From positions 62,001-126,000 of the forward strand of contig NZ_JAHYSG010000020.1 of NCBI RefSeq assembly GCF_022095675.1: a stretch of DNA of 64,000 nt. Direction: 5' to 3'. Within the stretch, counting starts at the first letter, position 1, and every line of letters begins with the position of its first letter. The notes beneath the pieces are model-generated. The model saw only the letters and a program-made list of their open reading frames with translations, searched no databases and was not told the DNA's origin. The stretch is from Dactylosporangium sp. AC04546. GTDB lineage: Bacteria; Actinomycetota; Actinomycetes; Mycobacteriales; Micromonosporaceae. Below, in pieces: positions 52,478-61,114 of the stretch. Position numbers and translations under genes: made by a program.

Positions 52478-53899
52478 TCAACTGCTGGTGACTCGCAGCG
52501 TGCTGAGGGACGGGTCGGCCGCGTAGGCGATCCTGACACCGGCGAGCCGGGCCTGGTTGAGGGCCGCGAGGGCCTCGGTCGTGATCTGCTCGCCGGGCGC
52601 GAGGATGGGGATGCCGGGTGGATAGGGCGCGACGAGTTCGGCGCAGACCCGTCCGACGGCCAGGTCGATGTGCAGCGCCTTGGCGGCGGCGAAGAACGCC
52701 TGTCGCGGTGGCATCGACGTGACCGGTTCGACCTGGTACGCCGCGGGTCCGATGACCGGTCGCGGTGCGCCACGGTGCCGCTGCACCGAGTCGGCCAGGG
52801 CCGTGGTCAGGCGGGCCAGGGAGTCAGGGGTGTCGGCGAGTGAGACGACGGCGACGAGGACGTCGCGGTCGGCGGACTCGATCGGCAGCCCGGCGGCCAG
52901 GAGGTCCTGCTCGACGAGGTTGCCGTCGGCGCCGGTGCCGAACAGGAGCAGCGTCAGCTTGAGCGGGTCGACGGCGGGGCCGTCGAGGACGGTGAGGCCG
53001 TCGACGTCGCGCAGCCGGTCACGAGCCTGACGGGTGGCCGCGATGGCGTCGCCGAGCAGGGCGTCGCCGTCGCGTTCGAGCAGCGCGCGGGCGGCATCGG
53101 TGCTGGCGAGGATGGCGCCCGCCGGGCTGGTGGTCGCGGTCGCCTCGATGCCGGCGTCGAGGCGCGCCGCGTCGACGCGGTCCGTGCGGGCCAGCAGGAG
53201 CGCTGCCTGGCTCCAGGCGGGGAGCGTCTTGTGGGCGCTGGTCACGATGACGTCGGCGCCGAGCTGGAGCGGGTGCCGCGGCAGCGCGGGATGGAAGCCG
53301 AAGTGGGCGGCCCACGCCGCGTCGACCACCAGGGGTACGCCGAACTCGTGCGCCGCGTCGGCCAGGCCGGCGATGTCACCGACGGTGCCGACGTAGGACG
53401 GGTCGCCCACGAACACCGCCCGCACGTCGGGGTTCGCGGACAGGGCGCGCCGTACGGTCGCGGGCGCGACGCCCAGCGGGAGGCCGGTGGCGGGGTCCAC
53501 CTCGGGGCGTACCCAGACGGGAGTCAGGCCGGCCAGCACCAGCCCGAGCAGGAGCGAACGGTGCAGGGTGCGACTCACGATGACCCGGTCGCCATCACCC
53601 GCGACGGCCAGGGCCACGGCCTGGTTGGCGTGGGTCGCGCCGCCGGTGGAGAAGCGGCAGAAGTCCGCGCCCCACAGCCGCGCCGCGCGGGCCTCGGCCT
53701 CGGCGAGCACGCCGGTGCTGAGCTTCATGGTGTCGAGGCCGGCGTAGAGCGGGACGTCGCCGGCGACGACATCGCCGACGAGGTCGCTGCGCTGCTTGTG
53801 GCCCGGGATGGTGAAGGGCGTCGGCGGGCGCTCGCCGAAGCGCAGCCAGGCATCCAGCAGCGGCGCGTCACCGCGTAACCCGCGCGGGTCAGTCGGCAT
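52478..53899 (-). CDS. Orn/Lys/Arg decarboxylase family protein (fold III aminotransferase-like)
   Basis: 473 residues, the short SpeA/LdcC-like form lacking the N-terminal wing domain. TIPGHKQRSDLVGD, FSTGGATHANQAVALAVA, FVGDPSYVGTVGD, VDAAWAAHFGFHPALP and the PLP lysine TSAHKTLPAWSQAALL (Lys near 222). C-terminal VGRVCAELVAPYPPGIPILAPG is diagnostic for the family. The start ATG lies inside the end of the M20 peptidase gene (11-base overlap), so both are made together. Confidence 0.92.
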   Translation of the reverse strand: MPTDPRGLRGDAPLLDAWLRFGERPPTPFTIPGHKQRSDLVGDVVAGDVPLYAGLDTMKLSTGVLAEAEARAARLWGADFCRFSTGGATHANQAVALAVAGDGDRVIVSRTLHRSLLLGLVLAGLTPVWVRPEVDPATGLPLGVAPATVRRALSANPDVRAVFVGDPSYVGTVGDIAGLADAAHEFGVPLVVDAAWAAHFGFHPALPRHPLQLGADVIVTSAHKTLPAWSQAALLLARTDRVDAARLDAGIEATATTSPAGAILASTDAARALLERDGDALLGDAIAATRQARDRLRDVDGLTVLDGPAVDPLKLTLLLFGTGADGNLVEQDLLAAGLPIESADRDVLVAVVSLADTPDSLARLTTALADSVQRHRGAPRPVIGPAAYQVEPVTSMPPRQAFFAAAKALHIDLAVGRVCAELVAPYPPGIPILAPGEQITTEALAALNQARLAGVRIAYAADPSLSTLRVTSS

Positions 53900-55016
53900 G
53901 GGGCCTCCAGTCGGAGAGGACCGCAGTCAGTGCGGAGGCGAGGGCGCGGACCTGGCGCACGTCGACCCACTCATCGACCGCGTGCAACCCGCCGCCGGAC
54001 GGACCGCACACCAGCGTGGGGCAGACCTGCTGCCACAACGGCGCCTCCATCCAGTACGGCGCGTCGAAGGTCGGTCCGGTGCCGAGCACGTCCCCGAGCC
54101 GGCGGGAAAGGCCGGCGGCCGGCCCTGTGGCATCGAGCTGCCAGCCGTCGCGATGAGCGACCAGCTCGGCGGCGGCGTTCCACTGCGGTTCGAGCAGGGA
54201 GCGCACCTCGTCGAGCGCCCCGGCACTCGAGCGGCCCGCCGTCGTGCGCACCTCGACCAGGCACTCGGCGTGGTCGGGCACCACGAACGGCGACTCCCCG
54301 CCGTGTGCGACCGTCACCATCAGGTCCCCGCCGCCGGCCCGGACGGCCACGGCTCGTTCGTCGACCGCGTGCAACAACCGACCCAGATGCGTGACGGCGT
54401 TGACGCCGAGCTCTGCCTGCGAACTGTGCGCGGCGCGGCCGGTGAAGCTCACCCGCACGACGGCGAATCCGCGCAGCGACCTGCTCAGTGCGAGGTCAGT
54501 CGGCTCCGCGATCAGGCAGGCGTCCGGCCGGATCCCAAGCCCGGGGAGCGCGTCGATCACGGCCTCGCTGCCCAGACTCGCGTCCTCCTCGTCGGCCACC
54601 AGCGCGAGCACCGGACGAACCGGCGCCTTCGTCGCGACCAGGTGCTCCGCAGCGGCAACGATCGCTGCCACGCCGCCCTTCATGTCCGCGGCGCCGCGAC
54701 CGAAGAGCCGGTCCCCGTCGAGTCGAGGCGCGAACGGCTCCGGCATCCCGGCCACACCCACGGTGTCGAGGTGGCCGTTCAGCACGAGCGTCGGCCACTC
54801 GGCCGGCCCTGACGACACCGCCACCAGGCTGGGACGATCGGCACGGCCGGGCGCCGGCACCACCGTGGTGACGAAGCCCGAGCCGTGCAGCCGCGAGCGG
54901 AGATGCTCGACGATCTGCGCCTCGCCCGCGGCGGCCGGGACCAGGCCCGGGTTGACGCTGTCGATGCGGACGAGGTCGGACAGCAGCGCCAGCGCCTCGG
55001 CCTCGACGTTTCGCAT
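53889..55016 (-). CDS. M20-family metallopeptidase / deacylase (ArgE/DapE-like)
   Basis: 375 residues. NGHLDTVGV (zinc His and Asp), FGRGAADMKGGVAAIVAA, VADEEDASLGSEA (catalytic Glu-Glu), AEPTDLALSRS and the dimerisation lid VRVSFTGRAAHSS. Family enzymes split acyl groups from amino acids (acetylornithine, succinyl-DAP). Coupled to a basic-amino-acid decarboxylase, a path from acyl-ornithine or -lysine to a diamine is attractive (inference). The TACGCT -10 box six bases before the ATG suggests a leaderless start here; upstream in-frame starts are disfavoured. Confidence 0.92.
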   Translation of the reverse strand: MRNVEAEALALLSDLVRIDSVNPGLVPAAAGEAQIVEHLRSRLHGSGFVTTVVPAPGRADRPSLVAVSSGPAEWPTLVLNGHLDTVGVAGMPEPFAPRLDGDRLFGRGAADMKGGVAAIVAAAEHLVATKAPVRPVLALVADEEDASLGSEAVIDALPGLGIRPDACLIAEPTDLALSRSLRGFAVVRVSFTGRAAHSSQAELGVNAVTHLGRLLHAVDERAVAVRAGGGDLMVTVAHGGESPFVVPDHAECLVEVRTTAGRSSAGALDEVRSLLEPQWNAAAELVAHRDGWQLDATGPAAGLSRRLGDVLGTGPTFDAPYWMEAPLWQQVCPTLVCGPSGGGLHAVDEWVDVRQVRALASALTAVLSDWRPHAD

Positions 55017-55022
55017 GGCCCG

Positions 55023-55028
55023 AGCGTA
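55023..55028 (-). promoter_or_regulatory. -10 box TACGCT, six bases before ATG (leaderless)
   Basis: Minus-strand TACGCT-N6-ATG in front of the M20/decarboxylase pair; same hexamer as at the leftward LAL regulator. Confidence 0.5.
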
Positions 55029-55104
55029 GCCACACCGCACCGGCGCGGTGGACATGGGTGGCCAGCCGCGGGCGGAGGCTCAGCACGTCGCGGGTTGCTG
55101 GATG

Positions 55105-55635
55105 ATGGTGGCTGTGACCACGAGGCAGCGTGCCGTCGAGCTGGTCGAAGCTCTGCTGGCCGACCTGCGGAGGCAACAGCCGACGCTTCCCGAACTTGCC
55201 GTCTTCCGTGTAGAGGAACATGTCTTCGGATGGCTGGTCTACTGGCAGTCTGCCGACTATCTCCGCTCCAGAGACTTCGGAAAAATGCTGATCGGTCACG
55301 GCCCGTACCTCGTTGATGTACAGGATGGAAGCATCCACCACATCCCGGTAACCACGCATGTCGCCGAGGACTGGGAAGCGGCGTACCTGGAGCATGTCCG
55401 AGGTGTGCAGCCACCGGATCCGCTGCTCACGACGATCCGAGACCTGCTCCCGCGCGACGGCGCCATGGCCGCGCTTCGGCATCTCCGCAGGCAGGCGCCG
55501 CAGTTGGGACTGCAGGAAGCAAAGGCGTACGTCGACGCCGTGCGAAACGGAGATGAGCCCGCAGAAGACCTGCTGAACCGAACTCGCTCGCGTAGCGTGC
55601 TGTCGATCGAGACCCTCGCTGGTCCTGCGACGTGA
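55105..55635 (+). CDS. Imm35/YrhB-like immunity-type protein
   Basis: 176 residues. The first 110 match the YrhB/Imm35 pattern: VEALLADLRRQQPTL, FGWLVYWQSADYLRS, MLIGHGPYLVDVQDGSIHHI and DWEAAYLEHVRG. A C-terminal helical part (about 115-160) has LGLQEAKAYVDAVRNG, like the L7/L12-type C-terminal helix-turn motif. Imm35 proteins guard against polymorphic toxins; no toxin gene is nearby, so it is an orphan or has another use. Start uncertain among ATG 55102, ATG 55105 and GTG 55114. Its TGA overlaps the MFS gene start. Confidence 0.72.
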   Translation: MVAVTTRQRAVELVEALLADLRRQQPTLPELAVFRVEEHVFGWLVYWQSADYLRSRDFGKMLIGHGPYLVDVQDGSIHHIPVTTHVAEDWEAAYLEHVRGVQPPDPLLTTIRDLLPRDGAMAALRHLRRQAPQLGLQEAKAYVDAVRNGDEPAEDLLNRTRSRSVLSIETLAGPAT

Positions 55636-56930
55636 CACCTCCTGCGACCCGATCTGGCGCCCATCCCGTGAGCCAACGACGCGGGACGCGGCGTGCGCCC
55701 TTTACGGCATTGATCGCCGCGTACGTCGTGTCGGTGGCCGGCACCTCGATGTCGGCGATCGCCATACCCTGGCTGGTGCTCACCACCACCGGCAGCGCAG
55801 CGCAGACCGGTGTCGTCGTGTTCGCCCAGTTGCTGCCGTACGTCGCCACACAGTTGCTGGCCGCGCCGATCGTCGATCGATTCGGGCTGCGCCGCTCGTT
55901 CGTGTGGGGCAACGCGGCGGCCGCTGTCGCGTTCGCCGTCATCCCGGCCTGTTACGCCCTCGACATCCTGACGCTGCCGATCCTCATCGGTCTGGTCGTG
56001 CTGGCCGGCCTGTGCCGGGGCACCGCGGACTGCGCCAACGGGCCCCTGGTCCCGACGACCGCCGAACTCGGCGGGATCGCCATGGAGCGCGCCGCCGGCC
56101 TCAACTCCGGTGCCAACCGCGCCGCGCTGCTGCTCGGCGCGCCGCTCGCGGGCGTCCTGGTGACGCTGTTCGGGCCGGCGACGGTGGTGGCTGTCGACGC
56201 GGGCACGTTCGCGGTGGCGGGCATCATCGCGGCGATCTGGATCCGGGTTCCCGAGACCTCAACAGTGCAGCGCATGGGTGTTCGCCGGTACCTCGGCGAC
56301 CTCGGCGAAGGGCTCCGCTTCGTCCGCGGCGACCGTCTGCTGCTGGGCTTCATCATCATGGTCGCCGCCACGAACCTGCTCGACCAAGGTCTCGCCGAGG
56401 TGATGGTACCGGTGTGGGCCCGCGACCAGATCGGCTCAGCCACCGCGCTCGGGCTGATCAGCGGCGTCGGCGGCGGGGGAGCGGTGGCCGGCAGCCTCCT
56501 CGGCGCCTGGCTGGCGCCCAAGCTGCCCCGATGGATGACATTCGCGGTGTCGTACCTGCTCAGCGGAGCGCCGCGGTTCGCCGTGCTCGCGCTGTCCGAC
56601 TCGTTGGTGCTGATCCTGGCGGTCTGGTTCGTCTCCGAGGTGTTCAGCGGCACCCTGAACCCTGTCCTCGGCGCGGTCTCGTACGAACGGATCCCGCCCG
56701 AGCTCCGAGCCCGCGTGCTCGGCGTGCTCCGCTCGACCGCCTGGCTCGGCCTGCCCTTCGGCGCACTGGCCGGCGGCTATCTCACGCAGGCACTTGGTCT
56801 GCATACGGCGCTCTGGGTGTTCGGTGGCGCTTACCTCATCATCACGTTGGCGCCGTTCGTCTTCCCGGCCTGGCGCGAACTGGACCGGCGCCCGGGGCCG
56901 GCGCCCGTCCCGACCCCAACAGCGCCATGA
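55632..56930 (+). CDS. MFS efflux transporter
   Basis: 432 residues, 12 helices. SVAGTSMSAIAIPWLVL, FAQLLPYVATQLLAAPIVDRF, and later GLGLISGVGGGGAVAGSLLG-like loops (ALGLISGVGGGGAVAGSLLG) fit the Tetra/macrolide exporter branch of MFS (MefA/DHA3-like). GTG start overlaps the preceding stop (GTGA), so it is coupled to the Imm35-like gene. No cognate regulator nearby. Confidence 0.9.
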   Translation: MTPPATRSGAHPVSQRRGTRRAPFTALIAAYVVSVAGTSMSAIAIPWLVLTTTGSAAQTGVVVFAQLLPYVATQLLAAPIVDRFGLRRSFVWGNAAAAVAFAVIPACYALDILTLPILIGLVVLAGLCRGTADCANGPLVPTTAELGGIAMERAAGLNSGANRAALLLGAPLAGVLVTLFGPATVVAVDAGTFAVAGIIAAIWIRVPETSTVQRMGVRRYLGDLGEGLRFVRGDRLLLGFIIMVAATNLLDQGLAEVMVPVWARDQIGSATALGLISGVGGGGAVAGSLLGAWLAPKLPRWMTFAVSYLLSGAPRFAVLALSDSLVLILAVWFVSEVFSGTLNPVLGAVSYERIPPELRARVLGVLRSTAWLGLPFGALAGGYLTQALGLHTALWVFGGAYLIITLAPFVFPAWRELDRRPGPAPVPTPTAP

Positions 56931-57048
56931 CCGGCCCGGCGGTGTCTTTGCTCTGACATTCGGGGCACGTTCTTACGCTTGACCGGTCTCGACATCGGTG
57001 ACCTGCAGTACGCGGCGGCATGTGAGTGAGTTGGCGGACAGCGCTCGG

Positions 57049-57054
57049 TACTGT
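57049..57054 (+). promoter_or_regulatory. -10 box TACTGT, six bases before ATG (leaderless)
   Basis: TACTGT-N6-ATG. It picks the ATG at 57061 over a GTG 63 nt earlier. Confidence 0.5.
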
Positions 57055-57060
57055 GCCTGC

Positions 57061-58032
57061 ATGGATTTGGGATCGGGTTCCGCTGACGAAGCTTCGCCAT
57101 CGTCTGCTGGTCGGCCTGCGCTGTCCGAACTGCTCGGCAACGCGGATGGCGAGGTCCTGCTGCTGGGCCTTACCCCGCCGCGCAGGAGCGTGTCGTCGGC
57201 TGAGGCGGCACACATCGCAGAGGTCACGCTGGACCGGCTTCACGGCCTGGACCTGGACGGATTGGTCCTGTACGACATCGACGACGAGAGTGACCGCAAT
57301 CCCGAGCAGCGGCCGTTTCCGTATCTGCCCACGATGGATCCCGCCATCTTCCACGCCACCTACCTGTCTGCCTGGCAAAAGCCTGTGGTCGTGTATCGAT
57401 GCGTTGGCAAGTACCCCGAAGATGTCCTGTCCGGCTGGCTCCGCACTGTCGACCCCGGTCAGGTGTTGAGTGTGTTCGTCGGTTCCTCATCCTCCGAGAA
57501 GCCGGTACACACCAAGCTGGGCGAGGCACATGCGCTACGCGACCAGCTACGACCGGAGCTCGAGCTGGGGGCCGTCACGATCACCGAACGCTACAGCCGG
57601 CGTGGTGACGAGCACCTGCGGATGTTGACCAAGCAGACGCGCGGCTGCTCCTTCTTCATCTCGCAGGTCGTCTATGACGTGGACGCCACCAAGAGCCTGA
57701 TCTCCGACTATTTCTACGCGTGCGCCGATCGCGGCGTGCCGCCCCGTCCAGTAATTTTCACGCTGTCGGTGTGCGGATCCCTGAAGACGTTGGCTTTCCT
57801 CAAATGGCTTGGCGTCGATGTTCCGCGATGGCTTGAAAACTCCCTGCTAAGGTCGCCGGACCCACTGGCCGATTCGTACCGGCACTGTGTCACCAGCGCG
57901 CGGAGTTTGATTGACTTTTGCCGGAACCTTCGCATGCCCTTCGGCTTCAACGTGGAGAGCGTCTCGATCCGCAAGGCGGAAATCGAGGCATCGGTGCTGC
58001 TGGCCAAGGAGATCCGAACGATGCTTCGCTGA
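57061..58032 (+). CDS. methylenetetrahydrofolate-reductase-like barrel protein
   Basis: 323 residues. LSELLGNADGEVLLLGLTPP, DGLVLYDIDDESDRNPEQRP, KPVVVYRCVGKYPEDVL and the later TKQTRGCSFFISQVVYD with PPRPVIFTLSVCGS fit an FAD-linked barrel of the MTHFR superfamily, though the classic MetF residues are only partly there. Codon choice is looser than in neighbours (TTT, AAT, TTG and GAT in the 3' third), which may point to transfer. It stands alone; folate or other C1 function is uncertain. Confidence 0.6.
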   Translation: MDLGSGSADEASPSSAGRPALSELLGNADGEVLLLGLTPPRRSVSSAEAAHIAEVTLDRLHGLDLDGLVLYDIDDESDRNPEQRPFPYLPTMDPAIFHATYLSAWQKPVVVYRCVGKYPEDVLSGWLRTVDPGQVLSVFVGSSSSEKPVHTKLGEAHALRDQLRPELELGAVTITERYSRRGDEHLRMLTKQTRGCSFFISQVVYDVDATKSLISDYFYACADRGVPPRPVIFTLSVCGSLKTLAFLKWLGVDVPRWLENSLLRSPDPLADSYRHCVTSARSLIDFCRNLRMPFGFNVESVSIRKAEIEASVLLAKEIRTMLR

Positions 58033-58290
58033 CCACCCTGAGCATTTCGGCCACAACGAGATGCTTCGACTGCTCGTCGCCGCCGAGCCCCGCACCGGCG
58101 GCCGGACTGTCACAGCGTCACTCCGAATGGCCCGCCACTTCGCCGACACCATGCCCCGCACGAACTGACGCATCGGACAGCCCCTTCTTGTCCATGGGAT
58201 AGGCGCCTCACGCCGGGGTTCCGATGGTGCTACGACACGGATACGTCGTGGACCGCTGTGGAGTTGTACCCGGGCGGGATGCGGCTTCGG

Positions 58291-59085
58291 TCAGTCGGGC
58301 TCGACGCCGTGGATGCTGATGCGGGGGAGCCGGGCCAAGTCCCATGCGCCGATCGGGCGCAGGGCGGTGTCGCCGGGGTCGGCGCCCTGCTCGATACGGC
58401 CGGAGGCGCCGGGATGGCACAGCCTCGTGCTGGTGCAACTGGCGGTGGACCGTGAGGCGTGGATCGCGACGGTGAAGGTCCTGCCCGCGGCGGTGCCACC
58501 GGGCACGCCTGTCATCCGTACAACGAGTGTGTAGTCGCCGAGCCCGATCGCCGACGGGGTGTAACCTGCCGCGACCGGTGCGACGAGCGGGATGTGTTTC
58601 TCCTCGAGGGAACTCGCGAGCCACCGGCCCTGTGCGGCCTGCTCGACGCCGACGGTGGCGGGGAGCAGCAGGCCGAGCGCCACGGCGGGCACGACACGTC
58701 CGGTGACCGAGACACCGGGGCGGATCATCAGCGCGACGCTCAGATGTGCAACGAGGGCGACCACGGCCCAGCACAATGACGTCTCCCACGGGTCCTGCCA
58801 GCGTCCGCCGGCGGCGATTCCAGCGGGCACCATGACGAGGAGCACCGGCAGGACGAGGGTGTGCGGCCACTCCGCCAGCCTGCGCGTGACGGCCGCCCGT
58901 ATCGCCCAGGCCGGCAGGACGAGGCCGGCTATGACGACGCCCGCAACCAGCCCGAAGACCGCGGAGTCCGGTGGTCCGGTCGCGGTCATCCAGCCGACCC
59001 CCAGGACGTGGGTGCCCGCGATCAGAACGCCCGTCGCTGAGAGCGCCCCGTACCCGGCACTCTGCGCCACCACCGACCAACGCAT
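58291..59085 (-). CDS. integral membrane protein of unknown function
   Basis: 264 residues. Five helices: about 5-30, 42-66, 75-97, 107-126 and 137-155, followed by a 105-residue extracytoplasmic tail with LGDYTLVVRMTGVPGGTAAG, TFTVAIHASRSTASCTSTRL and a second Cys, so a disulfide is possible. Family not recognised. TATGGT-N6-ATG before the start suggests a leaderless message, in an AT-rich patch; a longer frame upstream has no support. Confidence 0.65.
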   Translation of the reverse strand: MRWSVVAQSAGYGALSATGVLIAGTHVLGVGWMTATGPPDSAVFGLVAGVVIAGLVLPAWAIRAAVTRRLAEWPHTLVLPVLLVMVPAGIAAGGRWQDPWETSLCWAVVALVAHLSVALMIRPGVSVTGRVVPAVALGLLLPATVGVEQAAQGRWLASSLEEKHIPLVAPVAAGYTPSAIGLGDYTLVVRMTGVPGGTAAGRTFTVAIHASRSTASCTSTRLCHPGASGRIEQGADPGDTALRPIGAWDLARLPRISIHGVEPD

Positions 59086-59091
59086 CGAACA

Positions 59092-59097
59092 ACCATA
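59092..59097 (-). promoter_or_regulatory. -10 box TATGGT, six bases before ATG (leaderless)
   Basis: Minus-strand TATGGT-N6-ATG in one of the most AT-rich spots of the window (TATCTATATGGTTG). Confidence 0.55.
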
Positions 59098-59347
59098 TAG
59101 ATAATGGGGGCACAGAAGCTGCCCGCTGGTGACGGAACGAACCGTCCCCCGTCCGCCCGGTTGTAGACGATCGGCCGCCACCCTCGGGGTGAATTGCCGA
59201 CCGCCCGGTGTCCGCGCGAGCGGGCCGGCCCCGGGGAAGCGTCCCTGGCGTGATCGAGACGGCGGGACGCGGGTACGCGACGGCGGTACCGGTCCCGGCG
59301 GGTGCTGCCAGGTGGCACCGGCCGGTGGACGAATCCTGGAGGTTCGC

Positions 59348-60439
59348 ATGGGTGCTGCTCCGCTGGGCGCATGGGTCGCCCGAGACTACGAGGTTGTCGC
59401 CGAGCTCGCCGCCCTGATGCCGACAGGCGTCACGGTCGCCGACTCCGGGCGCGTGTTCATCTCGATCCCGCGGTGGGGCGACGAGGTGTCCTACACGGTC
59501 GCCGAGATTGTCGACGGCCGGCCCGTCGCGTTTCCCGACGCGGAGATCAACCGGTGGAGCCCGCAACGGGCCGCCGACACGTTGGTGTCGGTGCAGAGCG
59601 TGGTCGTCGATCCGGCCGGGTACCTGTGGCTGCTCGACAGCGGCAGCCTGGCGTTCGCGCCGTCCGTCGAGGCCGGGCCGAAGCTCGTCCAGGTGGACCT
59701 CGGCACCGGCGGGGTGGTGCGGGTCATCCATCCGTCGGCCGGTGCGGTGACGCCGACGACGTACCTCAACGACGTCCGCTTCGACCTCTCGCGGGGCGAG
59801 GCCGGGTACGCGTACCTCACCGACTCGCAGCCCGAAGGCGCGCTGATCGTTGTGGATCTCGCCTCCGGCGAGAGCTGGTCGCGGCTGCGTGGACACGCGA
59901 GTACCCATGCTGAGGACGGCTTCCGCGCCGTGGTGCAGGGCGTCGTCCGCGAGGGGTATGCGGTCGGCGCCGACGGGATCGCGTTGAGCGCGGACGGCGA
60001 CCGGCTGTACTTCTGTCCGCTGTCGAGCCGGCGTCTGTACAGCGTCGACACCGCGGCGCTGCGTGACCGGAGCCTTCCCGAGGCCCAGGTCGCCGCCCGG
60101 GTGATCGACCACGGTGACAAGGGTTCGTCCGACGGCCTGGAGTCCGACACGGACGGCGCGATCTACGCCACCGCGTACGAGCACAGCGCCGTGCTGAAAC
60201 GGGCCGGCGACGGCACCTGGACCACGGTCCTGCACGCGCCCGCTCTGCTGTGGCCGGACACGTTGTCGCTGGCCGCCGACGGCCACCTGTACGTGAGCGT
60301 CAACCAGCTTCCCCGCACGCCGCTGTTCAACAACGGCGCCGACGATCGTGTCCCGCCGTACCAGATCATCCGGATTCCGGTGGACGCACGTCCCGTGCGG
60401 CTCGGTCCGTCCGCCCCTCGGCCGATTCCGGCGGGCTGA
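59348..60439 (+). CDS. Yellow/MRJP- or SMP-30-like beta-propeller protein
   Basis: 363 residues. The pattern TGVTVADSGRVFISIPRWG, FPDAEINRW, LVSVQSVVVDPAGYLWLLDSG, TYLNDVRFDL, AYLTDSQPEGALIVVDLASG and GADGIALSADGDRLYF is that of the bacterial major-royal-jelly/Yellow family, related to gluconolactonase propellers. The ATG has GGAGG seven bases upstream; a longer in-frame extension is Arg/Gly-rich and non-coding in look. No signal peptide. The 3' end overlaps the convergent TetR gene by 74 bases. Reaction unknown. Confidence 0.85.
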   Translation: MGAAPLGAWVARDYEVVAELAALMPTGVTVADSGRVFISIPRWGDEVSYTVAEIVDGRPVAFPDAEINRWSPQRAADTLVSVQSVVVDPAGYLWLLDSGSLAFAPSVEAGPKLVQVDLGTGGVVRVIHPSAGAVTPTTYLNDVRFDLSRGEAGYAYLTDSQPEGALIVVDLASGESWSRLRGHASTHAEDGFRAVVQGVVREGYAVGADGIALSADGDRLYFCPLSSRRLYSVDTAALRDRSLPEAQVAARVIDHGDKGSSDGLESDTDGAIYATAYEHSAVLKRAGDGTWTTVLHAPALLWPDTLSLAADGHLYVSVNQLPRTPLFNNGADDRVPPYQIIRIPVDARPVRLGPSAPRPIPAG

Positions 60440-61004
60440 TCGACGGTCGTCCGTCGAGCGCGTCGGTGAGACGGGCGATGCCGAACTCGTAGGCCTGGTC
60501 GATGTCGCCGCCGAGTTTGAAGGCGCCGGCCAGTTCCATGCTGATGAATCCGTTTGCCCAGGCCGTGAGCGTGCGCGCGGCCACCAGGGCGTGGTGGTCG
60601 CCGGCGAGGTGCACGGCGACCCGCATCATGGGCTCGATGGCGCGGGTCAGCGCTTCGGTGCTCGGCCTGGCGAGGTCGGGTCTCGGCGCGAAGATCAGCT
60701 GGTAGCCCATCGGCCGGGCGTGCGCGAACGCGCGGAAGGCCCGGGCCAGCTCGGCCAGGTCGCGGCGCGGATCGCTGCCGGCACCGACCGTCGCGAGCCG
60801 CTCGCCGAGGTCGCGGACGGTGGCTTCGGTGATGAGGCGCACGAGGTCGTCGCGGTTGCGCACGCGTTTGTACAGCGACGGCGCGCGCACGCCGACCCGG
60901 TCGGCGACGGCCTGCATGGTCAGGCCGTCGATGCCGGCCGACTCCAGGATGTCGCGTCCGGCCTGGACGATCGCGTCGAGCGAGGTCCGATCAGGCGTCG
61001 GCAT
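60366..61004 (-). CDS. TetR-family repressor
   Basis: 212 residues. HTH near 14-58: IVQAGRDILESAGIDGLTMQ then VADRVGVRAPSLYKRVRNRDDL; the rest is the TetR_C type helical core. GGAGGG precedes the ATG; an upstream ATG 33 nt earlier lacks a site. Divergent from the metallo-hydrolase, with an operator-like repeat between them, so it very probably controls that gene and itself. Its tail overlaps the convergent propeller gene. Confidence 0.93.
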   Translation of the reverse strand: MPTPDRTSLDAIVQAGRDILESAGIDGLTMQAVADRVGVRAPSLYKRVRNRDDLVRLITEATVRDLGERLATVGAGSDPRRDLAELARAFRAFAHARPMGYQLIFAPRPDLARPSTEALTRAIEPMMRVAVHLAGDHHALVAARTLTAWANGFISMELAGAFKLGGDIDQAYEFGIARLTDALDGRPSISPPESAEGRTDRAARDVRPPESG

Positions 61005-61042
61005 GCCATTTCCCTCCGGATCGCGGATCGCATCCATGGCTA

Positions 61043-61081
61043 TTGACCGTAGCTATGATGGCTACGTACGATAGCTATCAT
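61043..61081 (+). promoter_or_regulatory. promoter and overlapping TetR operator for the metallo-hydrolase
   Basis: TTGACC (61043-61048), 18-nt spacer, TACGAT (61067-61072). Overlapping it is an imperfect dyad built from TAGCTATGAT and ATAGCTATCAT with the exact palindrome GATAGCTATC at 61070-61079. A repressor bound here would cover the -10. Confidence 0.65.
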
Positions 61082-61114
61082 GCAGACGATAGCAATCCCG
61101 ACGCGGGTACCGCG

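Noticed and set aside
52476..52481. Consensus TTGACA on the minus strand before the TIGR04222 gene
   Set aside because: No -10 at 16-19 bases; nearest candidate is 23 bases away, and the site overlaps the end of the decarboxylase gene.
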